Below, in pieces: positions 5,948 to 11,570 of a DNA stretch of 11,570 bases (positions are counted from its first letter, which is position 1; every line of letters begins with the position of its first letter). The DNA is taken from the NCBI GenBank assembly GCA_900551515.1, contig URWH01000046.1, positions 1 through 11,570 of the forward strand, read 5' to 3'. The DNA comes from an uncultured Porphyromonadaceae bacterium. GTDB taxonomy: Bacteria > Bacteroidota > Bacteroidia > Bacteroidales > Muribaculaceae. Both the position numbers and the translations under genes were made by a program. The notes beneath the pieces were generated by a model. The model saw only the letters and a list, made by a program, of their open reading frames with translations. It ran no database searches and had not been told where the DNA came from.

Positions 5948-8900
5948 TCAGAGTTTCAGCTTCATGGCGTGACCGTTGATGTTGAGGATCACGATTCCGC
6001 TGCGGTTGATGCGTATTTCGGGCGAGCAGCCGCGGTAGAGGAGGTTGCCGATCGGATCGTAAACGGTGATCCGTTCGTTGCCTTCCAGTCCTCCGATCAT
6101 GATAATGCCGTTGGAGGTAATGACCCTGTAACCCGGATCGGCTATGACGACATCCATTCCCGATGTGGTCTGCACGAAGTTGCGCCATACTGGAGCGGAG
6201 CGATAGGCATCAATGGCGCTTTCGGGCACGGTGAGCGTTGCGTTTTCGTAAACTTCCTGATCGAAAACATCGCTCTCGGGCGTGGATCGTGATATAAATG
6301 CCATAGCTTCAGCGCCGTCGACTGTAGGCGGGACAGGGTTGAGCGAGATGACCGAACATATGGCCGGGCATCCGGCAAAAGATTTCTCTCCGATTTCCGA
6401 TAAGGATTGTCCCAGCAACACTTCCTTCAGGCCGGAGTTTTGTGCAAACGACTCATAGCCGATCCTTTCGACATTGTCTGGCAATTCAACCTTCTTCAGG
6501 TCATTTCCAGAGAAGGCGCCGTCGCCAATGGCTGTTACCGTAGCCGGCAGATGGAGCTCGGTGAGATCCGATTCGGCAAAAGCGTTGTCGGCAATGGCCA
6601 TTACGGAGTGATCGATGCCGTTGATCGAGATCGTTTCCGGAATGACGAGCACGCCCGACGGCATCTCAATATTTGTACCGGTTATGGAGCAAGTATAGTC
6701 GGCGTCGTTGGCCTCATAAGTGAACTTATCGGTCATGTGGCTTTCCCACCAGGGGGTGATTTCGAATCGCTTCCAAGTGCTGTTTGCTTCGTAGGTCTCG
6801 AAGTAGTCCATCGGGACGCGGACTTTTGTGTTTCTGGTGTCGAAAATGCCATAGCCATATCCTACAAGCGCGTCGGGGATCTGGGGCGGAGTCGGGTTCA
6901 GCGACACGACCTCTTCGATCGAGCCGCCCCACACACTGAGATTGCTCTCGTTTATCGAAGACAGGGCGCGTCCGAGAGTGAGCCGTTTGATACTGGTGCA
7001 GTTCCTGAATGAGCAATACCCCAGATCCTCCATGGCATCGGAGAGCCTCAGTGAGTTGATGCTTACATTGCTGAAGGCGTATATTCCGAGACCGGTGGTC
7101 GAGGCAGGCATCGTGTATTCGCCTGTGCGTCCCGACGGGAAGCAGAGCAGAGTCTCTCTCTTTTTGTCGAACAGCACGCCGTCGATGTCGGAATAGTTGG
7201 GGTTGCTTTTGTCGACCTTGATCTCCTTGAGCGAACGGCATGAGTGGAAGGCGTTGCCGGAGTTTCCATTGATGGAAGTGAGATTTTTTCCGATGGTGAC
7301 GCTTTCAAGGGCGTCGCAGTCACGGAACGGGAGAAGATATAATGAAGTGAGGGATTCGGGGAACCGGATTGATTTCAAAACCGTGCAACCGGCGAAAGCC
7401 TCGGCTTCGATCGTTGTCAGTCCTTCGTGGAAAGTGACACTTTCAAGTTGAGAGCATCCGTAAAATGCCTGTTGGGGAATGACCGTGACCGAAGCGGGAA
7501 TATCGACGCTACCGATGGCGCAGCGGTAGAAAGCATAAGGGGATATTTTTGTCACGGTCGACGGGATCGAGAAGTGACCCGTACGTCCGGGAGGGAAAGC
7601 TGAGAGGGTTGTTCCGTCGGCGGAATACACCACGCCGTCAACAACCTTCAGCTCGGTGTTTGCCGGATCGATGGTGTAAGCCTTGAGCCGGGTGCAACCG
7701 CCGAATGCATATGTGAGGCTGCCGGAGGGCGTGTGAGTGAAGTTTTTGCCGATTTTGAATTCGACAAGGCCCGTGCATCCTTCGAACGTGTTGCCCGGAA
7801 TGCCGGTAAAGCATTCGGGATAGCTGACGCGGGTTATATCGGTGTTTCCGGCGAACGCTGTATTACGGTAGAGGCTGAAACCGACCACCTTGCATTGTGC
7901 TCCGTTGACGGTCGCCGTCTCCGGTATCACGACCTCACCTGCCAGATCGCCGTAATAACCCCTGACGAAACATTCGGTTTCGGAGCCGTCAACCATTTCG
8001 TAGATCAGTTCGGCGGGACACGGTACGTTATAGTCAGATTCAATGATCTCGAATTTGCTCCAGATGCTGTCGGCGCGGTATTGCGCTCCTGCATTTTTCG
8101 GAACGATCACCTGTGTTTTTCCAACTTCCATCAACGATACATATTCATTGTTGTAAAGAACTGTGTCAATCAATGGCGGGTCATAGTTGCGCACTATCAG
8201 TTTTTCCAAAGCATGGCCTTTGGAAGCCATCATGCTGAATGGTATCAGATTATTGATCTTGGGCCCGACGGTGAGTGTCTTTATGCTGTCACAAAGCCAG
8301 AATGCCCTTTTGCCTTCTCTGGGTAATGCTTTCGGATCTAATTCGTCGGGAAAAACCAGATTCCTTATGTTGGAAAAACGGAAACTAAATACGTCGAAAT
8401 TCGTCACTTCAGCAGGAATTATATACGTTTCACTGAACTTTCCGGCAGGATAGCACATAAGAAGTTGTACGCTTTCGTCATAAAGTAGTCCGCTTTTGCT
8501 AAAGAGTACTCCGTCGCATGATTTAAAGTTGGGGTTGTCAGGATCGACGTTAATCTCTGTCAAAGACTTGCATCCGGGAAACGGGTTGTCGAGCGAACGC
8601 ACAGACTTGGGAATGAATACGCTTTTCAGGGAGTGGCAGTCGACGAAAGCATGCCGCATGATTATTTCGAGAGAATCAGGAAATGTAATCTCCTCTAATG
8701 ATTCGCAAAAGCCAAATGCTTGATCATTAATTTGTTTGAGGTTTTTCGAAAGCTCTATATGGCGCAGTGCGCTACAATTATAAAAAACTTCGACATCTAT
8801 TAATAAAACGCTATCCGGAAGCGTGACTGATTGCAATGAAGCGCAACCTGAGAATGCACGAGAGAAGATTATTTTCAGTGTATTGGGCAGATTGACTTTT

Positions 8901-9178
8901 TCAAGAGTTTCGCAATTTCCTAACGCGCAATCCCCAATGCCCTCCACCGGATAGGTTTTCCCGTCGATTGTTCCCGTCGACGGGATCGTGAGTTCAGCCG
9001 GCAAGGTGCCGGTGTAGCCGGAAACAACACAAACGGAATCGATATCGAGGTATCCGTAATTTCTTTGGAATTTGAATTCCAGTGTGTAGCCGGGATCATC
9101 TGCGGCGTGCGATGTGCCGGTGGCGCATGCGAGCGCGATGATCAGAGAGAGAAAATAGTGATGGAAATGTGGATTCAT
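5948..9178 (-). CDS. BspA-like leucine-rich repeat (LRR_5) surface protein with T9SS C-terminal sorting domain
   Basis: This is a 1076-residue secreted protein. A signal peptide (about 1-25, ending GTSHA) precedes three modules at about 26-380, 388-809 and 817-1005. Each opens with a beta cap (ELTIPSTGTIDGKTYPV, EVVIPETATVNGAQCKV, VLVIPETISINGIDHSV). Each continues with BspA-type repeats of the pattern AFxxCxxLxxVxLPxSVxxI and closes with V-x-VP...Y...W..F (about 357-378, 786-807, 982-1003). The first module has one, and the second two, of the usual DGVLFSK-type insertions followed by a P-x-G stretch. The C-terminus (about 1011-1076, with ITVYDPIGNLLYRG and SGIVILNINGHAMKLKL) resembles type A T9SS sorting tails. 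BspA-like repeats in other species bind host matrix proteins or other microbes; a role here is inference. The start at 9178 is chosen because the longer frame's TTG (9214) lies inside the promoter -7 box. Confidence 0.92.
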   Translation of the reverse strand: MNPHFHHYFLSLIIALACATGTSHAADDPGYTLEFKFQRNYGYLDIDSVCVVSGYTGTLPAELTIPSTGTIDGKTYPVEGIGDCALGNCETLEKVNLPNTLKIIFSRAFSGCASLQSVTLPDSVLLIDVEVFYNCSALRHIELSKNLKQINDQAFGFCESLEEITFPDSLEIIMRHAFVDCHSLKSVFIPKSVRSLDNPFPGCKSLTEINVDPDNPNFKSCDGVLFSKSGLLYDESVQLLMCYPAGKFSETYIIPAEVTNFDVFSFRFSNIRNLVFPDELDPKALPREGKRAFWLCDSIKTLTVGPKINNLIPFSMMASKGHALEKLIVRNYDPPLIDTVLYNNEYVSLMEVGKTQVIVPKNAGAQYRADSIWSKFEIIESDYNVPCPAELIYEMVDGSETECFVRGYYGDLAGEVVIPETATVNGAQCKVVGFSLYRNTAFAGNTDITRVSYPECFTGIPGNTFEGCTGLVEFKIGKNFTHTPSGSLTYAFGGCTRLKAYTIDPANTELKVVDGVVYSADGTTLSAFPPGRTGHFSIPSTVTKISPYAFYRCAIGSVDIPASVTVIPQQAFYGCSQLESVTFHEGLTTIEAEAFAGCTVLKSIRFPESLTSLYLLPFRDCDALESVTIGKNLTSINGNSGNAFHSCRSLKEIKVDKSNPNYSDIDGVLFDKKRETLLCFPSGRTGEYTMPASTTGLGIYAFSNVSINSLRLSDAMEDLGYCSFRNCTSIKRLTLGRALSSINESNLSVWGGSIEEVVSLNPTPPQIPDALVGYGYGIFDTRNTKVRVPMDYFETYEANSTWKRFEITPWWESHMTDKFTYEANDADYTCSITGTNIEMPSGVLVIPETISINGIDHSVMAIADNAFAESDLTELHLPATVTAIGDGAFSGNDLKKVELPDNVERIGYESFAQNSGLKEVLLGQSLSEIGEKSFAGCPAICSVISLNPVPPTVDGAEAMAFISRSTPESDVFDQEVYENATLTVPESAIDAYRSAPVWRNFVQTTSGMDVVIADPGYRVITSNGIIMIGGLEGNERITVYDPIGNLLYRGCSPEIRINRSGIVILNINGHAMKLKL

Positions 9179-9211
9179 TTTAAATTGAAATGATTGGTTT
9201 AAAATAATCCA

Positions 9212-9219
9212 CAAATATA
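9212..9219 (-). promoter_or_regulatory. Putative -7 element for the BspA-like gene
   Basis: On the minus strand this reads TATATTTG, the exact Bacteroides -7 consensus. It lies 33 nt upstream of the ATG at 9178 in a very AT-rich stretch. No clear TTTG -33 element is at the right distance. Its position excludes the upstream in-frame TTG as the translation start. Confidence 0.55.
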
Positions 9220-9264
9220 TAATTATTAAAATTGATGTGTTGTCATCAGAAATGATGATAATGC

Positions 9265-9294
9265 AAAAAAGAGAGTAAATTTACTCTCTTTTTT
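9265..9294 (-). terminator. Perfect palindromic terminator after the glutamine synthetase gene
   Basis: Two perfectly complementary 15-nt arms, AAAAAAGAGAGTAAA (9265-9279) and its complement (9280-9294), form a hairpin with A-run and T-run flanks. It lies about 70 bp downstream of the restored glutamine synthetase stop at 9367. The symmetry lets it act in both directions, but the gene that needs it is the minus-strand glutamine synthetase operon. It also insulates the BspA-like promoter. Confidence 0.8.
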
Positions 9295-9366
9295 GTCGAA
9301 AAACGAAAAGATTTTATCTACCGGTGGCCGTTGTCTGACCCTCTGACGCCGGGCATATCGGAATCA

Positions 9367-9472
9367 TCAGCAAGAGTGGAGGAATCGTCTGACCAAATCC
9401 GACATGGATTTTTCTGAAGTGTCGGTGCCGGCGAATTTTTTAAGGGCGGCGGCAGTGCTGTCGATGACGGCC
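9367..9472 (-). pseudogene. Out-of-frame C-terminal tail of glutamine synthetase
   Basis: After the run of six C (minus strand, 9478-9473), the frame one base ahead reads PAVIDSTAAALKKFAGTDTS and continues to DLVRRFLHSC before TGA at 9367-9369. This ends like bacterial glutamine synthetases of this type (a helix followed by FxHC-like residues). The annotated frame instead ends after PPGRHRQHCRRP. Removing one C joins the frames as RGVPPAVIDS and gives a 496-residue protein, the expected length for the family. The break is therefore either a true disabling frameshift or an indel error in a homopolymer. Confidence 0.8.
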
Positions 9473-10858
9473 GGGGGGAACGCCGCGCGATTCGTAGACG
9501 GCGCGGTCGGCGAGCAGGGCGTCGGCCGATTCGGCGCATGAGGCGGGGAGGTGGTCGAGTGATGCAAGACGGCCGGCATTTTCTGGGCGGTGGATGTCGA
9601 CGTCGACGTAGGTGTCGGCGGCTTTTTCAAGCGCATGCTCCATTTCCCATCCATGGCGGCAGACCACGGCCAGTGAGGCGATGAGCAGGTAGACATCGGC
9701 CGAGCCGTCGGCCGAGCGTATCTCCACGGTCTGCTTGCCCTCGACCGGAGCCGCGGAGGCATGCGAGCCGGGGTTGGCGGCGGCGCACATGTCGGTATCT
9801 GCGGTCCATCCCAACGGTACGCGCACGAGGACGGAGCGGTTGCGGTCGCCCCAGCAGATGTTGGTGGGGGCTTCCTGATTGGGCACGAGGCGGAAATAGG
9901 ATGTGGGGTTGGTGTTGCCGAAGGCGGTGATGGAGCGTGCCATCGTCATCATGCCGGCGATGGCGCGGCGGGCGTCGTCGCTGATATGCCGCCTTTCGTC
10001 GAGCATCATGTTGCGGCCCGTGGCGGGATCGTTGAGGCGCATGTGGATGTGGAGGCCGGAGCCGGCTTTGCCCGTGGTGATTTTCGGCGCGAATGTGACG
10101 GTGTAGCCCATGCGTCGCGAGAGGTTGCGGATGATCCATTTGGCAATGACGAGCTGATCGGCGGCATCCTGCGCGCGGACGGGAAGAAATTCGATTTCGT
10201 TCTGCTCGTAGATGATGCCGTCGGCGGTGAAGTTGCCCACTTCGGAATGGCCGTATTTGATCTGTCCGCCGGCTGCGGCTATGTAGCTCATGCAGAGTGT
10301 GCGGAACTCGTTGAATTTGGCAAAGGGGGCCGACTCGTGGTAGCCGTGCTGGTCGGTGGCCGGATAGGTGCCGTCGTCGGGGGCGATGACGTAGAATTCG
10401 AGCTCGCCCATAGCGTTGAATTCGAGCGAGGTCACTTTGGTGAATTCTTCGCATGCTTTGCGGAGTATCTGTTCGGGCGAGTTGGCGAGCGGACGGCCGT
10501 CTTTGTCGAAGAAGGTGCACAGCATGGTGACGGTGGGTATCTCGGCAAAGGGGTCGCGGAACGCTGTCGTGAAGCGGGGGATGACGTAGAGGTCGCTGTT
10601 GGCCGGATCGATGTGCTCAAAGAGGCTGGAGCCGTCGACGCGCTCGCCGAAGCTGAGGATGGTGTCGAGGTAGCGGAGGTCGTTGATGACGAAGTTGAGC
10701 GTCTTGAGCCGGCCGTCGCCGGCGGGATACATGAAGTTGACCAGCTCGATCCGCTCGGCTTCGATGTAGCGGATGATGTCGTCCTTGGTGAATTCGCTTG
10801 ACGGCTTCTGGAGCGTCTGCACGAGATGATTTTTGTTGAGTCGGATATCGGCGTTCAT
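9440..10858 (-). CDS. glnA: Glutamine synthetase (GSI-type), C-terminus frameshifted
   Basis: The enzyme makes glutamine from glutamate, ammonia and ATP. The 472-residue frame shows the beta-grasp N-terminal domain (about 25-115, with NFMYPAGDGRLKTLNF) and the catalytic barrel. Metal-binding glutamates appear in MGELEFYV (150-157) and YEQNEIEF (217-224). The ATP/substrate motif FAPKITTGKAGSGLHIHM spans 256-273, the arginine motif GDRNRSVLVRVP 337-348, and VEIRSADGSADVYL is at 378-391, equivalent to the EVRxPDxSANPYL site of relatives. No NLYDLPPEE-like adenylylation loop is visible. The last 12 residues (PPGRHRQHCRRP) are not family-like: the frame shifts at a C6 run (9473-9478), and the genuine tail lies in another frame to 9367. 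The gene follows the DUF2007 gene by 25 nt, indicating an operon. It resembles the roughly 500-residue Bacteroidales enzyme, distinct from the larger GSIII (GlnN). Confidence 0.93.
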   Translation of the reverse strand: MNADIRLNKNHLVQTLQKPSSEFTKDDIIRYIEAERIELVNFMYPAGDGRLKTLNFVINDLRYLDTILSFGERVDGSSLFEHIDPANSDLYVIPRFTTAFRDPFAEIPTVTMLCTFFDKDGRPLANSPEQILRKACEEFTKVTSLEFNAMGELEFYVIAPDDGTYPATDQHGYHESAPFAKFNEFRTLCMSYIAAAGGQIKYGHSEVGNFTADGIIYEQNEIEFLPVRAQDAADQLVIAKWIIRNLSRRMGYTVTFAPKITTGKAGSGLHIHMRLNDPATGRNMMLDERRHISDDARRAIAGMMTMARSITAFGNTNPTSYFRLVPNQEAPTNICWGDRNRSVLVRVPLGWTADTDMCAAANPGSHASAAPVEGKQTVEIRSADGSADVYLLIASLAVVCRHGWEMEHALEKAADTYVDVDIHRPENAGRLASLDHLPASCAESADALLADRAVYESRGVPPGRHRQHCRRP

Positions 10859-10883
10859 GGTGTGAAAAGGTCAGTGGGTTGAT

Positions 10884-11132
10884 TCAGTTACCTTCGAAAT
10901 TCAGAGAGTCGATGATGGCGTTGGCGCGGTCGAGATCGCGTGCGCGCACCATCAGCCGCAGTCCGCCCAGCTCGCCGCCCACGGGATAGATGCGTGAAAA
11001 GAGCTCATTGTCGATGATGCACACGATGCCTTCCTGCTCGAGCATCGATTGCGCGATGTGGGCCTCGGCGTCGGAAGTGAATTCGCGGCAGAGGACTATC
11101 TCGTTGTCGTGGCGGTTGTAGGTTAAAGCCAT
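10884..11132 (-). CDS. DUF2007 family small protein (putative signal-transducing protein)
   Basis: The 82-residue soluble product lacks a signal peptide or membrane segment. It matches the DUF2007 pattern: an N-terminal strand (EIVLCREF), the helix AEAHIAQSMLEQEGI with the conserved E-A-xxxxxxLExxGI, a strand region with acidic residues (CIIDNELFS), a glycine-rich turn before LRLMVRARDLDRA, and a final helix (ANAIIDSL). The family has a ferredoxin-like/ACT-like two-helix sandwich, is named as possibly signal-transducing, and has no established biochemical function. It is the first gene of a probable operon with glutamine synthetase (25-nt gap), behind a consensus promoter and a leader hairpin. 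A link to nitrogen metabolism is suggested only by this placement. Confidence 0.85.
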   Translation of the reverse strand: MALTYNRHDNEIVLCREFTSDAEAHIAQSMLEQEGIVCIIDNELFSRIYPVGGELGGLRLMVRARDLDRANAIIDSLNFEGN

Positions 11133-11166
11133 AGGGGTGGGATTTAGCGGGGTGGAGATAGATAAA

Positions 11167-11190
11167 AAGGGACTACTCGCATAGTCCCTT
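11167..11190 (-). terminator. Terminator-like hairpin in the leader of the DUF2007-glutamine synthetase operon
   Basis: AAGGGACTA (11167-11175), a 6-nt loop and TAGTCCCTT (11182-11190) form a perfect 9-bp stem. On the minus strand it is followed by TTTATC, giving a run of five T with the stem end (CCCTTTTTATC). It lies between the consensus promoter at 11253-11285 and the DUF2007 start at 11132, so it would act within the leader as an attenuator. Alternatively it terminates the gene ending at 11432, with the promoter lying between the two. Confidence 0.65.
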
Positions 11191-11252
11191 CTTATGAGTT
11201 TCCAATAGGTACAATTTCTAAGGTGAAAAAGATTGTGTTAGGTTTTACGCCA

Positions 11253-11285
11253 CAAAGATATCCTTTAATTTTGCCTCATGACAAA
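11253..11285 (-). promoter_or_regulatory. Consensus promoter for the DUF2007-glutamine synthetase operon
   Basis: On the minus strand, TTTG (11285-11282) is followed by a 21-nt spacer and TATCTTTG (11260-11253), a full match to TTTG-N19-21-TAnnTTTG. Predicted initiation near 11247 gives a leader of about 115 nt containing the hairpin at 11167-11190. Confidence 0.7.
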
Positions 11286-11431
11286 TATTTTTATATGTTA
11301 TGCAGCAGTGTTTTTTGCAATATTTGTTGTTGGTCGGGGGCAATGGCCTGATAATCAATCGGAACAAAATAATGGCGGTTGTGGCGGGAAGTGTTAATAT
11401 TTTTTAATCTATGAAATTGCGGGCTTTTCGG

Positions 11432-11569
11432 TCATTTCCCATCCGGGTCGCAGGTTAATTCAGAAATTTTATGAAGTGCAAACGCCCGGCCGTCCCATAC
11501 GCCATAGGTCATGAGACGGAATCCGTCGCCAAGCACTATGAGGCGGCTGTCGGGTCCGACGCTTTGGTC
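11432..11569 (-). CDS. Partial CDS, 3' end of an unrecognised gene
   Basis: A minus-strand frame is open from the right edge to TGA at 11432-11434 and gives the last 45 residues of a protein that includes SRLIVLGDGFRLMTYGVWDG. Alternating hydrophobic residues and G/D turns look like beta-strand protein, and codon use is GC-rich at third positions like the neighbours. I do not recognise the family. A plus-strand frame starting at ATG 11471 is also open to the edge but gives a less protein-like sequence. The minus strand also agrees with the neighbouring operon. Confidence is limited by the short visible length. Confidence 0.55.
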   Translation of the reverse strand, partial: DQSVGPDSRLIVLGDGFRLMTYGVWDGRAFALHKISELTCDPDGK

Positions 11570-11570
11570 G

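Noticed and set aside
9205..9213. TAATCCACA, one mismatch from a DnaA box
   Set aside because: It is a single isolated site overlapping the BspA-like -7 element; one near-match is expected by chance in AT-rich DNA.
9761..10801. Long plus-strand open frame (346 codons) opposite glutamine synthetase
   Set aside because: It mirrors the codon structure of glutamine synthetase, is rich in Gly, Val and Ala, and shows no family motifs.
11471..11570. Plus-strand open frame starting ATG at 11471 and open to the edge
   Set aside because: It is opposite a minus-strand frame with more protein-like sequence, and no promoter or start signal supports it.
1..11570. CRISPR array, tRNA/rRNA genes, insertion sequences or prophage genes
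   Set aside because: I saw no regularly spaced direct repeats, no tRNA cloverleaf sequence, no rRNA, and no transposase or integrase motifs.

Overview
The window most likely comes from a Bacteroidales bacterium, plausibly Muribaculaceae-like. The protein content fits this: DnaA, a single-pass MCE protein, an Amidase_3 plus SPOR-like hydrolase, a GldB-type lipoprotein, a BspA-type leucine-rich repeat protein with a type IX secretion C-terminal domain, and a GSI-type glutamine synthetase. Several intergenic regions carry the Bacteroidetes promoter signature (TTTG, about 20 nt, TAnnTTTG), and clear Shine-Dalgarno sequences are scarce. The family-level placement is inference.

Layout. Positions 26-1414 (-) hold dnaA. 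A 371-bp non-coding stretch (1415-1785) follows, with a candidate dnaA promoter. Positions 1786-3880 (-) hold a two-gene envelope operon, transcribed amidase first and then MCE protein. A short divergent promoter region (3881-4032) separates it from a GldB-like lipoprotein (4033-5058, +). A 302-bp regulatory stretch then precedes a thioredoxin-fold secreted protein that has lost its CxxC (5361-5861, +). A bulged-stem terminator lies between this gene and the convergent BspA-like gene (5948-9178, -), which encodes a 1076-residue surface protein built from three repeated modules. A perfect 30-bp palindromic terminator (9265-9294) follows. Positions 9367-11132 (-) hold an operon of a DUF2007-type small protein followed by glutamine synthetase. 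The synthetase reading frame is broken near its C-terminus at a run of six C. A consensus promoter and an attenuator-like hairpin precede this operon. The 3' end of an unidentified gene reaches the right edge.

Functionally the window combines replication initiation, cell-wall and outer-membrane maintenance (amidase, MCE), secretion-linked envelope proteins (GldB-like, T9SS cargo) and nitrogen assimilation. It reads as ordinary chromosomal core with one large surface-protein gene. I did not find a new multi-gene system. The points most worth checking are the glutamine synthetase frameshift, the leader hairpin before the DUF2007-glutamine synthetase operon, the cysteine-less thioredoxin-fold protein, and the triplicated architecture and uneven base composition of the BspA-like gene.
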